NCBI GenBank assembly: GCA_026874595.1
Contig: JAPPUL010000095.1
Location: 1,800,001-1,864,000, forward strand
Reading direction: 5' to 3'
Source of the DNA: Sipunculus nudus
Taxonomy: Eukaryota; Annelida; Sipuncula; Golfingiida; Sipunculidae
DNA length: 64,000 nucleotides
A model generated the notes under the pieces. That model saw only the letters and a program-made list of their open reading frames with translations. It was not told the DNA's origin and ran no database searches. Below, one piece after another: positions 57,160 through 64,000 of the stretch; position 1 is the stretch's first letter; each line of letters starts with the position of its first letter. A program made the position numbers and the translations under genes.

Positions 57160-60100
57160 ATGTCATCAAAAAAAAATAAGCTATGGGACTTTTGGGTAGA
57201 TATAGGAGGAACATTTACAGATGTAATTGCTTGTGAGCCTCAAGGGAATGTATACTCTACAAAAATACTATCTGTAAACCCTCAGAAATACAAGGATTCT
57301 GCTGTACAAGGAATTAAAGAGATATTAAAAATAAATATAAATGACAATATTCCAGAAAATATAATAAATAATATAAGGGTAGGAACAACGGTTGCAACTA
57401 ATGCTTTATTAGAAAAGAAAGGGGAGGATGTATTATTTATTACTACAAAAGGATTCAAAGATATTCAAAGTATTGGATATCAAGTAAGGCCGAAGTTATT
57501 TGATTTGAATATTAATTTGCCTACTCCTTTGTATAAGGAAGTATTAGAAGTTGATGAAAGAGTCTCTTCAACAGGCGAAGTATTAGTCGCTCTAGATAAA
57601 AATCACATTAAAACAACCTTGAAAAAATATTTTAAAAAAGGATATAGAACTCTTGCAGTTTGTCTAATGCATGCCTTTAATTATAATGAGCATGAAAAAA
57701 TAATCGGGATATTAGCTAGAGAAATTGGTTTTTCCCATATTTCTTTAAGTCATGAAGTAAGTCCGGTGCAACGAATTATTTCTAGAGGCTATACGACAGT
57801 CTTGGATGCTTATCTTTCCCCAGTTTTAAGAGCATATGTAAATCAAATTGATAGTGCTCTTGGAACTAAAAATAAAGGTTATAAAAATTTATTGTTTATG
57901 AAATCAGATGGTGGTTTATGTGAGGCAAATTTTTTTCAGGGTAAAGATGCTATTCTTTCCGGGCCAGCAGGTGGTGTTGTTGGTATGGTAAAAACTGCCC
58001 AAAACTATGGATTTGACAAAATAATCGGATTTGATATGGGAGGCACTTCAACAGATGTGTGTCATTATGCAGGAGAATATGAAAGAATATATAACTATAA
58101 AATTTTTGATACTGAGTTAAGCATTCCGATGATGAATGTGCATACAATTGCTGCAGGGGGTGGTTCGTTATTAAAATATAAAAACGATAGAATGCAAGTT
58201 GGACCAGAAAGTGCCGGTTCAATTCCGGGACCTGCTTGCTATGGTAAGGGAGGTGAACTGACTATAACCGATTGTAACTTATTGCTTGGCAAGATACAAA
58301 CTCATAAATTTCCTAAAATCTTTGGCCCTGATGCAAATCAACCATTAGATTTATCTATTACTAGAAAAAAATTTAATGTACTTGCAAAACAAATTCCCTC
58401 ATTCAAAAATAAAAAAAATAGATTAGAGCAAATAGCAGAAGGATTTTTAAAAATAGCTGTAGAAAACATGGCTAATTCAATAAAAAAAATTACTATCCAA
58501 AGAGGTTATAATGTTGAAAATTATGTTATTAACTGCTATGGCGGTGCAGGAGGGCAGCATGTTTGTCAGGTTGCTGATGTACTTGGCATTAAGAAAGTTT
58601 TTATACATCAATATGCAGGTGTATTGTCTGCTCTTGGCATCGGATTAGCTAATTTAAATGCAACTAAACAGCATCAATTTTCAAAACCAATTAATAAGCA
58701 TAAAGAAGCTTTGAAGGTATTAAAGAAAATCAATACAGAAGCTGTAGATGAGTTATTAGAACAAGGAAGTAATAAAAACCAAATTAATATAATTAATAAA
58801 GCTCATATTCGGACAGTTGGATCAGATAAAAGTTTAATTATCAAATTTGATGATAATGTTGAAAATATGATACAAAAGTTTAATGAAAAACATAAAAAGA
58901 GATTCGGTTTTATACCCAAATATGATAATTTAATTATTGATATGCTAACAACAGAAGCAATAGCATTTAATGACGAAATAGCATTTAATAATAGCTCTGC
59001 TCCAACAACTGCTCGTACAGATAACATTAAAATTAAAAGCTATGAATATGTAAAAATGTTCACTATGGGTTTTTGGCATGAAGTTAAATTAGTGAATAGA
59101 AATGATATGGTTATTGGTGAAACAATTATAGGTCCTGCCATAATAGTGGAAAAAACTGGCACCAATATTATAGAGCCAAGCTGGCAAGCAAAGATAATAT
59201 CAACATCGGCAATCCTATTAACTAAAGTTGGTTGTGCAAATGATGATTTGTCTTTTTCTAAAGAGGAAGACCCTATTATGCTTGAAATTTTCAATAATTT
59301 ATTTATGACAATTGCTGAGGAAATGGGTGATACATTATCAAAAACTGCAAGTTCTGTAAATATGAAAGAACGTCTTGATTTTTCATGTGCATTATTTGAT
59401 GCAAAAGGAAATTTAGTAGCAAATGCTCCCCATGTCCCAGTACATTTGGGTTCTATGAGCGATAGTATAAAAAACATGCTTGAAATTAATAAAAATAAAA
59501 TGCGCCCTGGTGATGTTTTAATGACTAACAATCCTTTTAATGGAGGGACTCATTTACCTGATATTACAGTAATAACACCAGTTTTCAACGATGAAGGTAA
59601 TAAGATTATTTATATTTTAGCATCTAGAGGCCATCATGCAGATATTGGAGGTATAACTCCAGGTTCATGTCCTCCTGATAGCCAAAAAATCTATGAAGAG
59701 GGGGTAGTGATAGACAATTTTCTTCTTGTAGATAAAGGACAATTTAGAGAAAAAGAATTGCGTATACTCTTATCTTCTGGGGAATATCCATGCAGGAATG
59801 TTAATCAAAATGTAGCGGATCTATTAGCCCAAATTGCAGCTAATGAGACCGGAATAAGAAGAATGCAAAAAGCAGAGGGAAAATATTCCTATGAAGTAAT
59901 TAATAAGTACATGCAATATATTCAAGATAATGCAGAAAAAAGTGTTCGAGAAGCTATTGCACATTTAGATAATTGTTCTTTTAAATGCGACCATAAATAC
60001 GACTTAGATAACGGAGATAGCATAGTATTAAATATTACAGTTGATACAAAAACAAAAAATGCCACTTTAGATTTTAGTGGGACATCAAAACAAAACAAGT

Positions 60101-60813
60101 TTAACTACAATGCTCCTTTATCAATTTGTAAAGCAGCTACTATGTATGTTTTCAGAACATTGATAAAATCTGATATTCCTCTTAATGAAGGTTTTCTAAA
60201 ACCTATTAAAATCATAGCTCCAAAGGGTACAATAATTAATCCAAGTTATCCAGCAGCAGTTATTGCAGGAAATACTGAAATTAGTCAAGCTATAACAAAT
60301 GCTTTATTTAGAGCCCTGGGAATTGTTGCATGTTCACAGGGGACAATGAACAATTTTGCCTATGGAAATGAAAATTTCCAGAATTATGAAACTATATGTG
60401 GTGGTACTGGAGCAGGGAATGGATTTAATGGTACTACTGTACATAGTCATATGACAAATACTAAAATGCTTGACCCAGAAATTTTAGAATTAAGATATCC
60501 CGTTAGGGTTGAAGAAATATCAATAAGAAAAGGCTCTGGTGGTAAAGGTAAATGGAATGGGGGTGATGGGCTTATTCGCAAGATACATTTTCTTGAAAAG
60601 ATGACTGTTACAATTCTTTCATCGAGTCGTAAAATAGCGCCATATGGCCTTTGTGGTGGAGAAGCAGGAGCCGTGGGAATAGATTTTATTCAAAAAAAAG
60701 ATGGCTCTATAATTAAACTTAAAGGGAATGATAAAAATATACTTATGCCAGGAGATAGCTTTATTATACATACTCCAGGTGGTGGTGGATATGGGCAAAA
60801 CCATGAAATTTAA
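57160..60813 (+). CDS. 5-oxoprolinase / hydantoinase, fused A and B subunits
   Basis: A 1217-residue fusion. Residues 1 to about 700 are the HyuA part: DIGGTFTDVIACEP, the ATPase-like start, GTTVATNALLEKKG, LFMKSDGGLCEANFFQG, SGPAGGVVGMVKTAQ and GFDMGGTSTDVCHYAGEYE. Residues about 705 to 1215 are the HyuB part: LDFSCALFDAKGNLVANAPH, PNNPFNGGTHLPDITVITP-like text here reading TNNPFNGGTHLPD, and RGHHADIGGITPGSCPPDS. Eukaryotic and many bacterial 5-oxoprolinases have this length and order, using ATP to open 5-oxoproline to glutamate. N-methylhydantoinases and acetophenone carboxylases are relatives, so the substrate is not certain. The TRAP importer is the likely supplier. Confidence 0.87.
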   Translation: MSSKKNKLWDFWVDIGGTFTDVIACEPQGNVYSTKILSVNPQKYKDSAVQGIKEILKININDNIPENIINNIRVGTTVATNALLEKKGEDVLFITTKGFKDIQSIGYQVRPKLFDLNINLPTPLYKEVLEVDERVSSTGEVLVALDKNHIKTTLKKYFKKGYRTLAVCLMHAFNYNEHEKIIGILAREIGFSHISLSHEVSPVQRIISRGYTTVLDAYLSPVLRAYVNQIDSALGTKNKGYKNLLFMKSDGGLCEANFFQGKDAILSGPAGGVVGMVKTAQNYGFDKIIGFDMGGTSTDVCHYAGEYERIYNYKIFDTELSIPMMNVHTIAAGGGSLLKYKNDRMQVGPESAGSIPGPACYGKGGELTITDCNLLLGKIQTHKFPKIFGPDANQPLDLSITRKKFNVLAKQIPSFKNKKNRLEQIAEGFLKIAVENMANSIKKITIQRGYNVENYVINCYGGAGGQHVCQVADVLGIKKVFIHQYAGVLSALGIGLANLNATKQHQFSKPINKHKEALKVLKKINTEAVDELLEQGSNKNQINIINKAHIRTVGSDKSLIIKFDDNVENMIQKFNEKHKKRFGFIPKYDNLIIDMLTTEAIAFNDEIAFNNSSAPTTARTDNIKIKSYEYVKMFTMGFWHEVKLVNRNDMVIGETIIGPAIIVEKTGTNIIEPSWQAKIISTSAILLTKVGCANDDLSFSKEEDPIMLEIFNNLFMTIAEEMGDTLSKTASSVNMKERLDFSCALFDAKGNLVANAPHVPVHLGSMSDSIKNMLEINKNKMRPGDVLMTNNPFNGGTHLPDITVITPVFNDEGNKIIYILASRGHHADIGGITPGSCPPDSQKIYEEGVVIDNFLLVDKGQFREKELRILLSSGEYPCRNVNQNVADLLAQIAANETGIRRMQKAEGKYSYEVINKYMQYIQDNAEKSVREAIAHLDNCSFKCDHKYDLDNGDSIVLNITVDTKTKNATLDFSGTSKQNKFNYNAPLSICKAATMYVFRTLIKSDIPLNEGFLKPIKIIAPKGTIINPSYPAAVIAGNTEISQAITNALFRALGIVACSQGTMNNFAYGNENFQNYETICGGTGAGNGFNGTTVHSHMTNTKMLDPEILELRYPVRVEEISIRKGSGGKGKWNGGDGLIRKIHFLEKMTVTILSSSRKIAPYGLCGGEAGAVGIDFIQKKDGSIIKLKGNDKNILMPGDSFIIHTPGGGGYGQNHEI

Positions 60814-61194
60814 TTTATTGTATTCATATTATATTGATGTTAACATGGTAAATTTTTAATACAATATTTTTAATACAATATTTAAGGTAGTTGAATTATT
60901 ATTTTGAATTTGATACTAATTTTTATAAATTAGCCTGTTAAGATTGTTTTAGACTATATCCTATATCGCTTACATTGCTCCGTCATCATTATTTATTCCT
61001 TTTAAATCAATAACTTACATTGAATTTTATTAGGAGCAAGCCCCACAGATGTTGGAGATTCTAACACTTGAGTTATTTTTGAGATATCTTTACTAGGTAG
61101 TCTTTTCAAAAATAGACCTAAGTCTCTCAAAGTGCTTTTTAGCCAATGACTAAAACTAGGCTTTGTGATTACTTGAATTAGATATTTAAGTATT

Positions 61195-61625
61195 GGTGTA
61201 AATGAATAGACCATCTAAAACGGCCGGTAACACGGGCAGTGAAGTTAGCGTTGTGAGTAGTTTAATGCACCTGTTCCATCTGGCGTATCTAACATAACAC
61301 TTCCTGTAGGACACTTTTGTAACCATCAGCAAATACTTTAAAGTTAGCAGCACCGCGAGGAATAGCAATATGTGATGCAAGTAATTTAGGTTTACCAGTG
61401 TCAAGACATTCTGCTTTTTTAAAATCATCAAAGCGAGCATTAATACCATCTGCAACTTTGTGTAAAAGAGCCATGCGTTCTACTAGTGGCAAACGCTCCC
61501 AAGGACTGTTAAAGCATTACGCGCTGCTGATACTGCCTTATCTACTTCTGTTTTTCCTGCCTCATGCAATATACCTATTTGTTCATTGGTAGCAGGATTT
61601 ATATTGTGTCTTTCCAGATTCTGAG
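61195..61625 (-). pseudogene. Aldehyde dehydrogenase N-terminal remnant
   Basis: On the minus strand it reads INPATNEQIGILHEAGKTEV, then after a shift LPLVERMALLHKVADGINAR and ECLDTGKPKLLASHIAIPRG with AANFKVFAD. This is the N-terminal region of an ALDH close to the betaine or 2-hydroxymuconic semialdehyde dehydrogenase group. A frameshift falls near 61495 and a stop follows at about 61310; another piece (LDTPDGTGALNY) follows. The catalytic Cys domain is missing. The DNA from 60814 to 61194 has no other gene that I can name. Confidence 0.75.
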
Positions 61626-61742
61626 CCCTGTATTTTTAGAAAAATCCCTTGTTTTTTAGCTAGTATCAGAGAAAATTAAGGCTAAATTTCGGATGTGTTA
61701 TAGTACACCGCCATTATTATTTGTATTCCCTATCTGTGAATT

Positions 61743-62993
61743 CTATATCTCCTTATCTAATTGAGCATAAAATTTAGTTGGAGTATCTTTAAGAAATGTT
61801 TTGTATTTTTCTATAATCTTAGCTATCAATAATTCACTAAGATTTGCTACATCTATTACCTCTTCAAAAGTGATCTCTTTCTCCCCTTTGTGAACAACTT
61901 TATTTCTAATACAATACAGCTTCTGTATATGTTTTTTTATATTTATTTTCTCTCCATATTGTAATAAATCTATATCTTTTAATAATACAGAGGCATATTC
62001 TGTTATTGTCTTAGCACCAGCTTTTTTCTCTTCATTTGATAAAATACATTCTATAGCCGTGAAATTAAAAAGAATTTTTATAGAAGCGTCATTAGACTGT
62101 CTGGCTTGTGTCATCCAGTCAAGAGCAATTAATACCTTGCTACTCAACTTTTCTTCATATAGAGTATTGTGATTTAATAGAATATTTGAAATATCAAAAA
62201 AGCCCTTTGACTCTAAGTCTTTTCTAATCTTCTCAGATATTATGTAAGAAACAGAATGCTGGCTAGACACAGGTACTATTACTTTACTTCTTTGCACCTT
62301 AACGCCTCCTTTACCTGTTTTAGAAGGATAAAAAGGGTTAGGTTCGTAATTATTGTACCTGACGATACAAGAGGCGGTATTTGTTTTTAGAAAATATTTA
62401 CAGTATATTCGGTATAAAGAAACAAAGCCGTTTACAAGTCGCAAAGCTTCATCTTCTACTCTAGATTTAAAACAATTAACTTTAACCTGAAAACAAAATG
62501 GAACATCACTTTTTAAAAATGCAGTCTTTTCTAATACGTAATTTTTATCAGGCTTTATTAGAGGACGAATTTCTTTTTGTGCATCGCATTGTTTTCTTAT
62601 AGTTATATCCCCAAACGATATACTCTCAATGCCTTCTAAATAAACTATGCGATTTTCTATATAAAGAACGAACTCTTCATTTTTAATATCGTTTACTTGT
62701 TTTATAAACTCTTCAACAGTATCATTCAAATTGCTTTTAACTAAATCTCTTTTAACTAAAAAAATCGTACAATCCCAGAAAATATGGTCAATATCTTTCA
62801 TTAAAACCTTAGTTTTTCTTAATTGCTGGCAAACAGTATCAAAAAGAGCGTCGGTTGATGTATTTAACTTTCGTGTAACATTATATGAGTGTTCATAAGA
62901 CATATCCCAGTTAGATATATCCTCTATTCTACAATCTAGAGCTTCTTTAAAACTTTTTAAAGCTTGCTCCTTTATATCCTTTTTTTTCAGCAT
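61743..62993 (-). CDS. HEPN-domain (Apea-like) protein next to hsdM
   Basis: A 416-residue protein of a HEPN class. The C-terminal third has the helical HEPN fold with the RNase-type motif RNKVVH (Rx4H, residues about 363-368) and preceding ARQSNDASIKILFNFTAIE and LSNEEKKAGAKTITEYASVL. The N-terminal two thirds are unassigned. HEPN RNases such as PrrC and RloC guard type I restriction systems by cutting tRNA when the system is disabled, and the present gene directly follows hsdM, so an accessory defence role is a natural guess, though unproven. ATG at 62993 (after AGAGGATTAATACG) fits better than the in-frame ATG at 63053, which would overlap hsdM by 56 bp. Confidence 0.72.
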   Translation of the reverse strand: MLKKKDIKEQALKSFKEALDCRIEDISNWDMSYEHSYNVTRKLNTSTDALFDTVCQQLRKTKVLMKDIDHIFWDCTIFLVKRDLVKSNLNDTVEEFIKQVNDIKNEEFVLYIENRIVYLEGIESISFGDITIRKQCDAQKEIRPLIKPDKNYVLEKTAFLKSDVPFCFQVKVNCFKSRVEDEALRLVNGFVSLYRIYCKYFLKTNTASCIVRYNNYEPNPFYPSKTGKGGVKVQRSKVIVPVSSQHSVSYIISEKIRKDLESKGFFDISNILLNHNTLYEEKLSSKVLIALDWMTQARQSNDASIKILFNFTAIECILSNEEKKAGAKTITEYASVLLKDIDLLQYGEKINIKKHIQKLYCIRNKVVHKGEKEITFEEVIDVANLSELLIAKIIEKYKTFLKDTPTKFYAQLDKEI

Positions 62994-62997
62994 CGTA

Positions 62998-64000
62998 TTA
63001 ATCCTCTCTATCCCCCGATACATCATCTCTGCCAACGCCGAGGATTTGTGCAATCAAGCCTTCACTTTCTTGCTCCAGCTGGATGATTTCTGCTCCAACT
63101 TCTTCTATATTGCGTAGCGGTTTAGGGCGATAGAAGTATTTATTAAAGTTAATCACATAGCCGATTTTGACACTGTCCATATCAATCCAGGCTTCCTTTA
63201 CATGCGGTTTTACTTCTCTTAAAAAGTATTCGTAAATATCGTCTTTCAGAGGGACACTCTCGCTATCTCTTAAATCCAAGGAGGGCTCATAAGTAATAAA
63301 CTCGTCTTTCTTGTCTGTGATATAGTAACCGTAATCAGCTAGGCTTTCCTCTTTGCATCCGAACTTTTTAAGCAGTAGTGATAACTTGTTTGGAGTGATT
63401 TTCGATTTGCTTTTGATGACTTTTTCTGCTGTCTTGTCATACCAGCTCACGGCGTTTAGAATAGCATTCTTCTCACTGGCAATTAGCTTAATGCCTTTTG
63501 CTTTAAGCTCTTTATCAACAAGTGTTTTGAATTTGTTAAAGTCTGAAAATTCTTGTCTACCCAATTTCATCATTAACTGAGTGGCAACATCAACTAGTTT
63601 TGCTTGCTTTTGCCATGTCTTTGATTTTAACAGCTTGGTGCGGTTCTTTGAACTCAAAGAAACATTGTTTTCTTCACACCATTTCAGGATTTCTTTCTCA
63701 TGGGACTTTAAAACATCGGCTTTGTAAATATCTTCTTCCCATTCAGCATAAGCCCATTCCATTGGCTTCTTAACTGCTTTATCAAAACGTAAGGTTTCTA
63801 TACGTTCTTTACTAAAATAAGCCTTTCGACGATCCGGACGCTCTATGTTAATCTTGTAGTAGCCAAAGTCCTCATTATCAAAAATCTGTGCTGCAATGCC
63901 TTCTTCTTCAGCTCCACGTTCTTTTTCCGTAAATTTAAGATACGTTTTTGTTATCTCGGCAACATGCTCAGGGGCAAGTTCACAGTTTTTCTCACCAAGA
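62998..64000 (-). CDS. hsdM: Type I restriction-modification DNA methyltransferase, C-terminal part (runs off window)
   Basis: The C-terminal 334 codons of HsdM, the adenine methylation subunit of a type I restriction enzyme. ELAPEHVAEITKTYLKFTE and IFDNEDFGYYKINIERPDRR, just after the catalytic domain, are family-specific. The remainder is the helical C-terminal part, up to RNIEEVGAEIIQLEQESEGL near the end, where HsdM binds the specificity subunit. The AdoMet and NPPF/NPPY motifs lie outside the window. The stop at 62998 is 4 bp before the HEPN start. No hsdS follows on this side, where it is most often found. Confidence 0.88.
   Translation of the reverse strand, partial: LGEKNCELAPEHVAEITKTYLKFTEKERGAEEEGIAAQIFDNEDFGYYKINIERPDRRKAYFSKERIETLRFDKAVKKPMEWAYAEWEEDIYKADVLKSHEKEILKWCEENNVSLSSKNRTKLLKSKTWQKQAKLVDVATQLMMKLGRQEFSDFNKFKTLVDKELKAKGIKLIASEKNAILNAVSWYDKTAEKVIKSKSKITPNKLSLLLKKFGCKEESLADYGYYITDKKDEFITYEPSLDLRDSESVPLKDDIYEYFLREVKPHVKEAWIDMDSVKIGYVINFNKYFYRPKPLRNIEEVGAEIIQLEQESEGLIAQILGVGRDDVSGDRED

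Noticed and set aside
58803-59531. Antisense open frames inside the oxoprolinase gene
   Set aside because: They are shadows of a well-conserved coding sequence on the plus strand.

Overview
The window is a mosaic of blocks that differ in base composition, gene style and state of preservation. Positions 1 to 15.9 kb are AT-rich, compact and undamaged. They encode ETF-quinone oxidoreductase, a tandem pair of unlike phosphofructokinases, a NamZ/DUF1343 protein, a DUF2225 protein, lipoproteins, HolB, a rhomboid protease, a fused homocysteine methyltransferase/MTHFR and a PilZ-like protein, with three tRNAs. This set suggests a spirochaete, but that is an inference from gene content and no marker gene proves it.

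The style changes at the 3' end of tRNA-Ser(GCT) at 15.9 kb. That tRNA encodes CCA, whereas tRNA-Leu(GAG) and tRNA-Ser(TGA) just upstream do not. A repeat of about 195 bp follows, and its second direct copy lies at 45.46-45.66 kb. Between the copies the sequence looks proteobacterial, mostly alphaproteobacterial: (a) an unrecognised overlapping gene pair, broken; (b) a ureide/nucleobase-type locus (solute-binding protein, CobW GTPase, small protein, deacetylase, amidase, NCS1 permease, GntR), almost entirely pseudogenes; (c) a broken DUF4143-type ATPase; (d) a complete, intact glycerol locus glpR / glpD-S-T-P-Q-DUF2160-V-K with a readable promoter; (e) an IS3 remnant; (f) a GC-rich ROK / ABC transporter / glycerophosphodiesterase / inositol-phosphatase operon in which every gene is broken.

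Past the second repeat copy come a broken GyrI-like gene, an intact GC-rich Gfo/Idh/MocA oxidoreductase, and then a much more AT-rich block. That block holds a polar amino-acid ABC transporter with a RidA protein, a TRAP transporter divergent from a MarR-like regulator and a 1217-residue 5-oxoprolinase/hydantoinase, IS remnants and an aldehyde dehydrogenase remnant. It ends with hsdM of a type I restriction-modification system followed by a HEPN-domain (RxxxxH) protein. A short piece of a second, near-identical HEPN gene lies 10 kb away beside a transposase remnant.

Two readings fit. Either a genomic island (or several nested ones) entered the tRNA-Ser gene and is decaying while selection keeps the glycerol locus, the amino-acid/oxoproline uptake genes and the restriction locus; or this is a metagenomic contig falsely joined at conserved tRNA sequence. 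The sequence alone cannot decide. The intact solute genes together would take up glycerol, glutamate-like amino acids and 5-oxoproline or hydantoin-like compounds.
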